Assembly (NCBI GenBank): GCA_947452675.1
Contig: CANGDL010000016.1
Location: 1 to 33,439, forward strand
DNA length: 33,439 bases
Reading direction: 5' to 3'
Source of the DNA: Microbacteriaceae bacterium
GTDB taxonomy: Bacteria; Actinomycetota; Actinomycetes; Actinomycetales; Microbacteriaceae
Positions 14,838 through 22,267 of this stretch are shown here, in pieces (the stretch's first letter is position 1; each line of letters begins with the position of its first letter). The notes beneath the pieces are model-generated. The model had not been told where the DNA came from, searched no databases, and saw only the letters and a program-made list of their open reading frames with translations. The translations under genes were made by a program, and so were the position numbers.

Positions 14838-16790
14838 ATGACTGAATCAAACCGTTCGTATGGCCAAGGTGCACAGGGTGAGCCAGAGGCTCCTCAGGCG
14901 AAGAAGGTTGGCGCCCTAACCCGACTTCGCTATAACTTCGACAACTCAATTGCCAAGAGCGGGGCGTTTGTCGCCTACATGCTCGGCGGGCTTGTCGTCA
15001 TGTCAATTCTGTATGTGCTCATCAAGTACGCGCTCTACGCTGTGCCGGGGTTGTATTCGGGTGACAAACTTGCTGCGCCGACCTTCGAAACATTCTGGGG
15101 TTCATTCGCCGCACTTCTCGGCAAGGGAGGCGAAGCCACCTGGGCAGACCGCATCCTTGGTTTGATCACATGGGCTATCACCATTACCCTCGCCGGTAGC
15201 GTCACAGGTTTCATTGTTGGTGCGATCAACCGCACATTCGAACGTCTCCGCAAGGGCAAGAGCCCGATTGTTGATTCAGGCCACACCCTGATCCTCGGAT
15301 GGTCAAACCGCGTCTTCCCAATTTTGAAGGAACTCGCAATCGCCAACGAAAACGTGCGCAAGCCGCTGGTTGTGGTTTTCAGCGATAAGGCCCGCGACTT
15401 TATGGAAGACGAGATCGCTTCACGTGCCGAAGGTCTCGGCAAACTCAAAGTTGTCACCCGATCTGGCGACCCAACTAACCCGGCCGACCTAAAGCGCACG
15501 AACATCTCTGGAGCGAAGTCGATCATCATCCTGGATGAAAACGAAGGCGGGGATGCCAACATCGTCTCCACCGTGCTTGCGGTGAAGTCGGTAAACGCGA
15601 ACCCAAACACTCGCATTATCGCCGAGGTTGATGACCCTCACACTTCAGAGGCTCTGGAGACCGCGACCGAGGGTCGGGTCATCTCGGTTCGCTCGCACGA
15701 CATCATTGCTCGTGTGACAGCGCAGGCTTCACGCCAACCTGGCCTAGCAGCAGTGACCCTTGACCTGCTCGACTTTGATGGTGACGAGATCTACTTCAGC
15801 AACGTTCCTGCCCTAGCTGGCAAGACTTACGCCGACGCATTGCTCGCCTTCAATCACGCTTCGGTGATTGGGCTGGTCGATGACAAGGGGGTTGCAACTT
15901 TGAACCCTAAGCAGAGCACCAAGCTGACCGCGGGAACCAAGGTGATCGCAATCGCTGAGGATGACGACAAGGTGGTTTATACCGGAGTTCGCGAAGACAT
16001 CGCGACTCGAAAGGCTGACACCAAGAAGTTACCGGCGGCTAAGGCCGAGCACCTGTTGGTAATCGGCTGGTCTTCGATGGGTCGCTCAGTTATCTCTGAA
16101 CTTGCGGCATTCTTGCCTAAGGGCTCATCGGTGCACATCGTTGCCCAGAGCAAGTATGTCGATGCGGCCGAGTTGGCCGACCTAAAGTTCGGTGACCTAA
16201 AGGTGTCGCATGCTTCGGTTTCTGGAGACATCCATGACTTGATCGCCGCCGCCTCGGCCAAGCGATATAACGAAATCATTGTGCTTGGTTATCGCAATGC
16301 AATCAGTGAATCCGAAGCGGATGCTCAGACCATGTTGACTATGTTGCAAATGAACCAGTTGTTTGCAATCGATGGAAACGGCGTGGAGCCGACTCGTCTG
16401 GTCGCCGAAATTCTCGATGGACGTAAGGCTGAACTGGCACGAGTTGCCGCCGCCGACGACCTCGTGGTCAGTGACAACTTGGCTGCACTACTGATTGCTC
16501 AGGTTTCTGAGAACCCGGACTTGGCCCCGATTTTCGATGATCTCTTTGATGCCGATGGTGCCGCTATCAATGTTCGACCAATCGATCACTATCTGCCGCT
16601 TGGCAAAGAAGTTGAGTATGCAGAACTCGTCGCCATCGCCCGGGCTCACGGTGAATCGGCAATCGGTTATCGAGTGGCCGCAAATGCGCCTGGAGACGCG
16701 GCCTCGGGGGTTCAACTGAATCCGGCTAAGACAACCAAGTTCACTCCTGCCGAAGGTGATGCACTCGTCGTAATTTCAGAACTTGAGTAA
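14838..16790 (+). CDS. CASTOR/POLLUX-like ion channel protein with RCK-type domains
   Basis: A 650-residue membrane protein. A polar N-terminus (1-30) precedes a strong TM helix (about 45-70), a loop with an amphipathic pore-like segment (about 83-98) and another TM helix (about 105-132); then come two large cytoplasmic TrkA-N/RCK-like Rossmann units, one starting at HTLILGWSNRVFPIL (about 149) and the other at HLLVIGWSSMGRSVI (about 404). This order matches the CASTOR/POLLUX/SYM8 family, whose plant members are ion channels of the nuclear envelope needed for symbiotic calcium signals. The role of bacterial relatives is little known; conductance and ion choice here are inference. The first GWS motif replaces the usual GxGxxG nucleotide loop, a known trait of this family as I recall it. 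alkD follows after 4 bases, so the two are probably co-transcribed. Confidence 0.82.
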   Translation: MTESNRSYGQGAQGEPEAPQAKKVGALTRLRYNFDNSIAKSGAFVAYMLGGLVVMSILYVLIKYALYAVPGLYSGDKLAAPTFETFWGSFAALLGKGGEATWADRILGLITWAITITLAGSVTGFIVGAINRTFERLRKGKSPIVDSGHTLILGWSNRVFPILKELAIANENVRKPLVVVFSDKARDFMEDEIASRAEGLGKLKVVTRSGDPTNPADLKRTNISGAKSIIILDENEGGDANIVSTVLAVKSVNANPNTRIIAEVDDPHTSEALETATEGRVISVRSHDIIARVTAQASRQPGLAAVTLDLLDFDGDEIYFSNVPALAGKTYADALLAFNHASVIGLVDDKGVATLNPKQSTKLTAGTKVIAIAEDDDKVVYTGVREDIATRKADTKKLPAAKAEHLLVIGWSSMGRSVISELAAFLPKGSSVHIVAQSKYVDAAELADLKFGDLKVSHASVSGDIHDLIAAASAKRYNEIIVLGYRNAISESEADAQTMLTMLQMNQLFAIDGNGVEPTRLVAEILDGRKAELARVAAADDLVVSDNLAALLIAQVSENPDLAPIFDDLFDADGAAINVRPIDHYLPLGKEVEYAELVAIARAHGESAIGYRVAANAPGDAASGVQLNPAKTTKFTPAEGDALVVISELE

Positions 16791-16794
16791 ATGA

Positions 16795-17544
16795 ATGGTT
16801 GAACAGACAGTGGTCGGGGCTAAAGCAGCCCTGGCCGCTTTCGTTAACCCCGAGAAGCTGGCGTTTTTCCCCAAGTTCTTTAAATCGGGGCCGGGCCAGT
16901 ATGGCGAGGGCGACCAGTTCCTGGGTGTCACTGTGCCAAACGTGCGCTCGGTCGCAAAGCAATTCTCAGGGCTAACCGAAGCCGAAATTTATGAATTGAT
17001 GCATTCAGTAATTCACGAGCATCGATTGCTCGGCTTAATCATGCTGGTCGCGAAATGGAAGAAGGCCAAAACCGACTCTGCCCAGCAGGAACTTTTCGAT
17101 TTCTATTTGCGACTCGTCCATGAGGGTCGCGTAAATAACTGGGACCTCGTCGACACTTCTGCACCATATTTCGGCATGTATTTGATCGGCAAACCCGACG
17201 CAATGGAGCTACTTGAGAGATTGGCACGAAGTGAAAAACTTTGGGAACGCCGGGTGGCAATCATGTTCACCTTCGCCTCAATTCGGGCTAGCAAACTTGG
17301 GCGAGGGCCAGCTGATTTTGGGCCAACCATTCAAATTGCCGAGATTTTGCTGCACGATAGGCACGATCTGATTCACAAGGCAGTCGGTTGGATGCTCCGT
17401 GAAGTGGGAAATCGTGACATCGCCGAACTGCAAAAATTTCTGAGCCGCTACGCGGCTGAAATGCCTCGCACGATGCTCCGTTATTCGATTGAGAAACTCG
17501 AAGCCGAGGAACGCAAAACTTGGCTGGCGGCCAAATCTAGCTAA
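16795..17544 (+). CDS. AlkD-like DNA alkylation repair glycosylase
   Basis: A 249-residue all-helical HEAT-like repeat protein of the AlkC/AlkD group, which removes N3- and N7-alkylated purines by wrapping the DNA without base flipping. The catalytic-site residues known from Bacillus cereus AlkD (Trp109, Asp113, Arg148) have clear counterparts in NNWDLVD (Trp116, Asp120) and ERRVAIMF (Arg152 or Arg153). The motifs HKAVGWMLREVG and MPRTMLRYSIEKL near the C-terminus are also family hallmarks. The ATG at 16795 is 4 bases after the channel gene stop; another ATG at 16791 is out of frame and stops at once. It ends convergently with xth, with stop codons interleaved over 4 bases. Confidence 0.92.
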   Translation: MVEQTVVGAKAALAAFVNPEKLAFFPKFFKSGPGQYGEGDQFLGVTVPNVRSVAKQFSGLTEAEIYELMHSVIHEHRLLGLIMLVAKWKKAKTDSAQQELFDFYLRLVHEGRVNNWDLVDTSAPYFGMYLIGKPDAMELLERLARSEKLWERRVAIMFTFASIRASKLGRGPADFGPTIQIAEILLHDRHDLIHKAVGWMLREVGNRDIAELQKFLSRYAAEMPRTMLRYSIEKLEAEERKTWLAAKSS

Positions 17545-18332
17545 TCGATGTCAACAACGACCGGAACATGGTCGCTTGGCGCTTCGCCCTTGCGCTCATC
17601 CCGGTCGATAACCGCACGCGTCACGCGCTCGGCAAATGGGTCGTTGCCAAGGATGAAGTCGATGCGCATACCCTCGTTGCGCGGGAAGCGCAGCTGCTGG
17701 TAATCCCAGTAGGTGTAACCCTCTGGGATGCGAGGGCGAACCACGTCGGCCAAGCCGATTTGCTCGAAGGCTTCGAAGGCCTGACGCTCAGGTTCAGAAA
17801 CGTGAGTTGCGCCGATGAAGTCGTTGATGTCCCACACATCCGTGTCTAGAGGCGCGATGTTGAAGTCGCCCATGAGAGCAAGCGGCATGTCGCCCGAGTG
17901 CTCCTGGAACTCAGCTGTGGTGGCCGCCAAGCGGTCTAGCCATTCGAGCTTGTATGTGTAGTGCGGGTCATCCAGCGTGCGGCCGTTAGGAACATAAAGC
18001 GACCAAAGGCGAACGCCATCGAAGGTAGCGCCGAGGGCACGGGCCTCTTCGACCTGAGGCTTGCCTTCTTTGCCGAAGCTTGGCATGCCACTGAAGCCGA
18101 TTTCAACATCCTCGGCCGGAATCTTGGTGGCAAAGGCGACGCCGTTCCACTGGTCCAGACCGTGCATGATCACCTGGTAGCCGGCGGCCTCAAACGCTGC
18201 AACCGGAAACTGCTCGGGCTTGCACTTAATCTCTTGCATCGCCAGGACGTCGGTCTTCGACCGTTCTAGCCAGTCGACCACACGGCCAACGCGCGTGCGA
18301 ATTGAATTGACGTTGTGCGTTGCAATGCGCAT
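17541..18332 (-). CDS. xth: Exodeoxyribonuclease III / AP endonuclease
   Basis: A 263-residue soluble Mg-dependent nuclease of the exonuclease III family, acting at abasic sites and 3' blocked ends in base excision repair. It opens with MRIATHNVNSIR (Asn7) and carries the metal-binding Glu34 in LAMQEIKC, the LYVPNG segment, the GDFNIAPLDTDVWD motif, RIDFIL, and the catalytic SDHVPVVVDI with His255 at the C-terminus. The start at 18332 is the canonical family N-terminus; its ATG overlaps the stop of the upstream VOC gene by one base (TAATG), so it is probably translationally coupled. A longer reading frame upstream would only run into the VOC gene. It faces alkD, another repair gene, tail to tail. 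Confidence 0.95.
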   Translation of the reverse strand: MRIATHNVNSIRTRVGRVVDWLERSKTDVLAMQEIKCKPEQFPVAAFEAAGYQVIMHGLDQWNGVAFATKIPAEDVEIGFSGMPSFGKEGKPQVEEARALGATFDGVRLWSLYVPNGRTLDDPHYTYKLEWLDRLAATTAEFQEHSGDMPLALMGDFNIAPLDTDVWDINDFIGATHVSEPERQAFEAFEQIGLADVVRPRIPEGYTYWDYQQLRFPRNEGMRIDFILGNDPFAERVTRAVIDRDERKGEAPSDHVPVVVDID

Positions 18333-18742
18333 TAGGCGACCGTCATGACTTCGGCCTGGTCCATCCAGAACGGCTCGATAATGTGGCCGTCTAGGTCTTC
18401 GAAACCCCAACCAAACATGAAGCCGTGCACCTCAGGTTCCTTATAGTTTCTGGCGCCGAGCTCGAATGCCTTTTCGCAAACCGCGCGCACTTCGGCCTCG
18501 CTGTCATATGTGATCGCAACGATGCAGGAGACGGTCTTCTTGGTCGGTGCCAGAGGCTTGTCGACGAAGCCCGAGAAGGTGTCATTCTCGAGCAGCATGA
18601 TGCAGTTGTATTTGCCGACGATCATGCAAGTTGAGGTTTCACTGGTGAACTGTGGGTTGAACTTGAAACCGAGCGCGGTATAAAAATCAACCGAGCGCTT
18701 GAGGTTGAAAACCGGCAGGTTGGTGAACATCATCTTTTCCAT
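18332..18742 (-). CDS. VOC-family (glyoxalase/bleomycin-resistance fold) protein
   Basis: A 136-residue soluble protein with the paired beta-alpha-beta-beta-beta units of the vicinal oxygen chelate fold. LPVFNLKRSVDFYTALGFKFN begins the first unit, and EDLDGHIIEPFWMD is the usual C-terminal metal-site strand (Glu within HIIEPFW). Members range from lactoylglutathione lyase and dioxygenases to antibiotic-binding proteins and many uncharacterised ones; this short single-copy form cannot be given a substrate. It is translated ahead of xth with a one-base overlap, and expressed from a leaderless promoter at 18749-18754 that faces away from the pyrE promoter. Confidence 0.8.
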   Translation of the reverse strand: MEKMMFTNLPVFNLKRSVDFYTALGFKFNPQFTSETSTCMIVGKYNCIMLLENDTFSGFVDKPLAPTKKTVSCIVAITYDSEAEVRAVCEKAFELGARNYKEPEVHGFMFGWGFEDLDGHIIEPFWMDQAEVMTVA

Positions 18743-18748
18743 GCAACC

Positions 18749-18754
18749 AGCCTA
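18749..18754 (-). promoter_or_regulatory. -10 box (TAGGCT) for leaderless VOC-xth transcript
   Basis: On the minus strand TAGGCT is followed by 6 nt (ggttgc) and the ATG. Only 25 bp separate it from the divergent pyrE -10 box. Confidence 0.6.
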
Positions 18755-18779
18755 AACCGAGGGCAGGCCAGCTCCCCGA

Positions 18780-18785
18780 TAAACT
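18780..18785 (+). promoter_or_regulatory. -10 box (TAAACT) for leaderless pyrE
   Basis: TAAACT is followed by 6 nt (tgaggc) and the ATG at 18792. Box and spacing are the same as at dcd. There is no obvious -35 consensus at 17 bp. Confidence 0.65.
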
Positions 18786-18791
18786 TGAGGC

Positions 18792-19355
18792 ATGACTTTT
18801 GACCCCGCCACTCACCCGCGCCTCGTTGAACTAATTAAGCAGCTTGCAGTCGTTCACGGCCGCGTCACATTGTCGAGTGGCATCGAAGCCGACTATTACG
18901 TCGACCTTCGTCGCGCAACCCTGCATCATGAGGCTGCGCCTCTAATCGGCCAAGCGATGCTTGACCTCCTCGACCTAAACGGCATCACCGACTTTGAAGC
19001 TGTCGGCGGCTTGACCATGGGAGCTGACCCAGTGGCAACCGCAATCATGCACCAGGCTGCGGCTCGCGGCCGCGCGATTGATGCGTTTGTGGTTCGCAAG
19101 GCAGCCAAGGCTCATGGCATGGGTCGTCAGGTTGAGGGCCCAGACGTAAAGGGTCGAAAGGTGATCGTTGTTGAAGACACCTCAACCACGGGAGGATCCC
19201 CGTTGACGGCGGCAAAGGCGCTCGAAGAAGCCGGCGCAATTATCGTTGCGGTTGCAACCGTGGTTGATCGTGACACCGGCGCCAAGAAGGTCATCGAGGA
19301 TGCCGGCTACCGCTATTTCTCAGCCGTATCGCTGGATGACCTGGAGCTTCGCTAA
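18792..19355 (+). CDS. pyrE: Orotate phosphoribosyltransferase
   Basis: A 187-residue type I phosphoribosyltransferase that joins orotate and PRPP to form OMP in pyrimidine synthesis. The substrate loop LSSGIEADYYVDLRR (about 27-41), the GGLTMGADPVA segment (72-82), the flexible-loop KAAKAHGMGRQVEG (103-116) and the PRPP-binding motif VEDTSTTGGSP (127-137) all match PyrE. The second Ser-Thr-Thr-Gly of the motif is normal (VEDVxTTGGS in most). The start is fixed by the leaderless promoter and by the usual family length. The next gene, an MFS transporter, begins 4 bases after the stop. Confidence 0.96.
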   Translation: MTFDPATHPRLVELIKQLAVVHGRVTLSSGIEADYYVDLRRATLHHEAAPLIGQAMLDLLDLNGITDFEAVGGLTMGADPVATAIMHQAAARGRAIDAFVVRKAAKAHGMGRQVEGPDVKGRKVIVVEDTSTTGGSPLTAAKALEEAGAIIVAVATVVDRDTGAKKVIEDAGYRYFSAVSLDDLELR

Positions 19356-19359
19356 AGAA

Positions 19360-20595
19360 ATGCCTTCTACCATCGGCTCAACTAAGCCGCGTCTGACGCC
19401 GATCGTCATCACGCTGCTGTCTTCGATGCTTAGCGTCGTTTCGGGCTCGATGGTTTTCATGGCCTTCCCCTGGCTCGCGATCAAGCTAACTGGTTCGGCC
19501 ACCAGTGCCGGAGCTCTCATCGCAATCACCTCCATCCCAGCCTTGTTGCTCGCACCGGTGGTTGGTTCGATCATCGACAAGTTTGGCCGTCGTCGGGTCG
19601 GAATTTATATCGAGTTTTTGACCGCCGCGGTGACGCTGCTGATTCCGGTTGCAGCCGGGATGTGGCAGATGACGTTGCCGCTACTAATCGGCATCGGGTT
19701 GATTCGCTCGACAGTTGGCTCGGGTGCCGGTTCGGCCCGCAAATCATTCATGCCCGATGTCGCGAGAGTGGCCGGCCTAAGTCTCGAACGCGTGAACTCG
19801 ATTCAGGAGGCGATCTTCGCGAGCGGTTTCGCAATCGGTCCTGCATTGGCTTCGATTTGCATTGGCGTATTCGGGGTTTACAACACTTTCTTTGTGGTTG
19901 CGCTGTTCGGGTTTGCATCCGGTGCACTGATGTTTTTCGTGCGGGTCAAAGAGGTTATCGAACCACACGAGGATGAGAAGAACCTCTTCAAGTTCGCGAT
20001 GGAGGGCTTCAAGATTTTGGGCAGCACACCATCGGTGGCAATCATGCTTGCCGGTGTGATGACCCTCGCCATGATTTATCTGCCGACCGAAATGATTGTG
20101 CTTCCAAAATATTTCACCGGTAAGGGTGATGCTACCGGCCTGGGATTCCTGCTCTCGGCCATGGCGGCAGCCACTATCTTCGGCGCCTTGGCGTTCGAGA
20201 AGCTATCGAATAAGTTTCAGTACAGCACGATTTTTAGAATCGCGATTCTGGGAGTAGCGGTCTCGATGATTCCGATGTCGTTCTTGCCTCCATACGCGGT
20301 AATGATTTTCTTCGGGCTCATCCTGGGCATCACCTGGGGCCCGATCACGCCGCTCTTAAACACCGTGATTCAGCGCAAGATTCCGCCTAGCAAACGGGGT
20401 CGCGTATTCAGCCTCGAGATGGTGATCTGGTCAGCCGGTCCGATGATTTCTATGGTTCTCGCCGGCATCGCGGTGGATTCATTCGGCGTAAAACCGGTTT
20501 ATCTGGTCCTAGCGATCGCCACGACCAGCGCCGGTCTGTTCATCACATTCAACAAGCGCATGACAGAGATCAATACCGCCGACTTCGCCGATTAG
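19360..20595 (+). CDS. MFS transporter, DHA3-like
   Basis: A 411-residue protein with about 12 TM segments. The opening helix is followed by WLAIKLTGSATSAG and the motif A-like loop GSIIDKFGRRRVGIYIEF, a pattern seen in the DHA3 (MefA-type macrolide exporter) group and in related enterobactin-exporter-like proteins. The substrate is unknown. I start it at the ATG at 19360, 4 bases after the pyrE stop, since earlier in-frame starts would lie inside pyrE; the ribosome site there is weak, so coupling to pyrE translation is likely. The stop codon is part of a hairpin at 20595-20613. Confidence 0.82.
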   Translation: MPSTIGSTKPRLTPIVITLLSSMLSVVSGSMVFMAFPWLAIKLTGSATSAGALIAITSIPALLLAPVVGSIIDKFGRRRVGIYIEFLTAAVTLLIPVAAGMWQMTLPLLIGIGLIRSTVGSGAGSARKSFMPDVARVAGLSLERVNSIQEAIFASGFAIGPALASICIGVFGVYNTFFVVALFGFASGALMFFVRVKEVIEPHEDEKNLFKFAMEGFKILGSTPSVAIMLAGVMTLAMIYLPTEMIVLPKYFTGKGDATGLGFLLSAMAAATIFGALAFEKLSNKFQYSTIFRIAILGVAVSMIPMSFLPPYAVMIFFGLILGITWGPITPLLNTVIQRKIPPSKRGRVFSLEMVIWSAGPMISMVLAGIAVDSFGVKPVYLVLAIATTSAGLFITFNKRMTEINTADFAD

Positions 20596-20613
20596 CCGAC
20601 CGTTCTAGTCGGC
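20595..20613 (+). terminator. Hairpin after the pyrE-MFS unit
   Basis: GCCGAC-N7-GTCGGC, a perfect 6-bp GC-rich stem starting on the last base of the MFS stop codon. It is followed by a C-run and not a T-run, so it is a weak or Rho-assisted terminator, or a 3'-end stabiliser. Confidence 0.45.
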
Positions 20614-20624
20614 CCCCGCTTTGG

Positions 20625-20630
20625 TAGCCT
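20625..20630 (+). promoter_or_regulatory. -10 box (TAGCCT) for leaderless HAD gene
   Basis: TAGCCT is followed by 6 nt (agaggc) and the ATG at 20637. The AGAGG within the 6 nt is too near the ATG to be a good ribosome site. Confidence 0.6.
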
Positions 20631-20636
20631 AGAGGC

Positions 20637-21407
20637 ATGGCAGATCGCAGCAATATCACTTCTTGGCTAACCGACATGGATGGCGTGCTCGTGCACGAAG
20701 GCCACCCGATTCCGGGTGCTGCCGAGTTGATTGCAAAGTGGACCGCCGCCGGAACCCCATTCTTGGTGCTCACCAACAACTCGATCTACACCCCTCGCGA
20801 CCTTTCGGCGCGTCTCAAGATCGCCGGCCTAGACATCCCTGAAGACCGCATCTGGACTTCAGCACTTGCCACCGCAGCGTTCTTGAACAGTCAGAAGCCA
20901 GGTGGCTCGGCTTTCGTGATCGGCGAGGCCGGCATGACCCAGGCATTGCACGACGTGGGTTATGTTCAGACCGACCAGAACCCTGACTACGTTGTTCTTG
21001 GCGAAACCCGCAACCTCAGTTTCGAAAACCTGACCAAGGCAGTCCGCCTTATCGGTGCAGGCGCTCGCTTCATTGTCACCAACCCGGATGCCACTGGTCC
21101 GTCAGCGGAGGGTCCGATTCCCGCAGCCGGCTCCGTCGCCGCACTCATTAGCAAAGCCACCGGGATGGACCCATACATTGTGGGCAAGCCGAACCCGATG
21201 ATGTTCCGCAGCGCCATGCGCAAGATTGGCGCGCACTCGGAATCGACCGGCATGATCGGTGACCGCATGGACACCGACGTGGTTGCCGGAATCGAAGCCG
21301 GCCTGCACACCGTGCTTGTGTTGACCGGAATCTCGGACGACGCCGAAATCGCGAAGTACCCATTCCGCCCAACTGAGATTTTGAACTCAGTGGCCGACCT
21401 AATCTAA
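20637..21407 (+). CDS. HAD-IIA family sugar phosphatase (NagD-like)
   Basis: A 256-residue phosphatase of the haloacid dehalogenase superfamily, subclass IIA. Motif I is TDMDGVL with the nucleophile Asp13 and acid/base Asp15; motif II is in VLTNNS (about 43-48); motif III Lys is in VGKPNPMMF (about 182); motif IV is GDRMDTDVVAG (about 206-216). The C2-type cap between motifs II and III is present. NagD-like enzymes dephosphorylate nucleotide or sugar monophosphates; some actinobacterial relatives hydrolyse p-nitrophenyl phosphate or glycerol phosphate, so the physiological substrate is open. The nhaA gene begins 2 bases after its stop, suggesting a transcript HAD-nhaA-trmH. Confidence 0.9.
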   Translation: MADRSNITSWLTDMDGVLVHEGHPIPGAAELIAKWTAAGTPFLVLTNNSIYTPRDLSARLKIAGLDIPEDRIWTSALATAAFLNSQKPGGSAFVIGEAGMTQALHDVGYVQTDQNPDYVVLGETRNLSFENLTKAVRLIGAGARFIVTNPDATGPSAEGPIPAAGSVAALISKATGMDPYIVGKPNPMMFRSAMRKIGAHSESTGMIGDRMDTDVVAGIEAGLHTVLVLTGISDDAEIAKYPFRPTEILNSVADLI

Positions 21408-21409
21408 AA

Positions 21410-22267
21410 ATGAGCGCCGACTTCGCCGAGGCACTTAAAGCTGCGGCAATCTTCGTCTTTTTCTTGAGTCTTGGCATTGAACTACGCCACGAAATAACCC
21501 ACGGTTCGCTTTCAAAACCACGCCAGGCAATCGTGCCAATTTTGGCCGCCGTTGGCGGAATGTGTGTGCCGGTCTTGGTTTACTCGATCATCAACGCGGG
21601 TCAGCCAAGTGCTGTTGGCTGGGGTGTTCCAATGAGCACGGATGTCGCCTTCGCGCTAGCGGTCCTTGCATTCGCTGGGCGCTTCTTGCCGAAGGCCATC
21701 CGGGTCTTCTTGCTCACGGTTGCTGTGGTCGACGATTCGCTCACGATTTTGATGATCGCACTGTTCTTCGCCAGCAGCTTCCATGTGCTAACCGTTGCTT
21801 CCCTCGGTGGAGTCGTGGTTGGCCTGTTCCTGCCACGAGCTCAGCGGGCAGCTCGTTGGCTAAATCCGTTAGCTAACTTTGTGGCTTTGCCAGTGTTTGC
21901 CATCGTCTCGCTTTGGATGACGTTCGCCGAGTTCGACGGCAAATTGGCAGGGTCGGCGATAACGATCGGCATAGTCGTCGCCATGGTTATCGGCAAGCCA
22001 GTTGGCGTGCTCGGCACAACCTGGTTGGTGACCAAGTCGGGACTCGGAAAACTTGCCTCGGATGTGAAGTGGCCGGATCTAATTTCGATTGCTTCGCTTT
22101 TCGGCATCTGCTTCACCGTGGCCATGATGATGTCGGAGCTGTCATTTGGGACATCGCCAAGCGATCACGCAGTGGCTAATGTGAGCGTCATTATCGGCAG
22201 CCTTGCTTCGGCCGGGCTCGCGGTCATCGCTCTTCAGATTCGAAAGAGGGCTTATGTCAGAAATTAA
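21410..22267 (+). CDS. nhaA: Short NhaA-type sodium/proton antiporter lacking TM1
   Basis: A 285-residue membrane protein clearly of the NhaA family but about 100 residues shorter than E. coli NhaA. Counterparts of the ion-site residues are present: Asp78 in STDVAFAL (Asp133), Asp108-Asp109 in VAVVDDS (Asp163/164) and Lys196 in IGKPVGV (Lys300). The first residues correspond to TM2 (VFFLSLGIELRHEITHGSLS), so TM1 and the beta-hairpin that form the E. coli dimer contact are missing, as is much of the C-terminal region loop length. No alternative start exists: the in-frame codons upstream reach a TGA at 21374-21376 without ATG, GTG or TTG. It starts 2 bases after the HAD gene and overlaps trmH by 14 bases. 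Confidence 0.87.
   Translation: MSADFAEALKAAAIFVFFLSLGIELRHEITHGSLSKPRQAIVPILAAVGGMCVPVLVYSIINAGQPSAVGWGVPMSTDVAFALAVLAFAGRFLPKAIRVFLLTVAVVDDSLTILMIALFFASSFHVLTVASLGGVVVGLFLPRAQRAARWLNPLANFVALPVFAIVSLWMTFAEFDGKLAGSAITIGIVVAMVIGKPVGVLGTTWLVTKSGLGKLASDVKWPDLISIASLFGICFTVAMMMSELSFGTSPSDHAVANVSVIIGSLASAGLAVIALQIRKRAYVRN

Noticed and set aside
18333-18410. An extended exonuclease III N-terminus
   Set aside because: It would overlap the VOC gene and has no family similarity; MRIATHNVNSIR at 18332 is canonical.
19246-19359. An extended MFS N-terminus within pyrE
   Set aside because: It is the out-of-frame reading of pyrE codons; 19360 gives a normal MFS start.
22203-22253. A TrmH start inside nhaA at 22203
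   Set aside because: No ribosome site there; 22254 has GAAAGAGGG and gives the shorter overlap.
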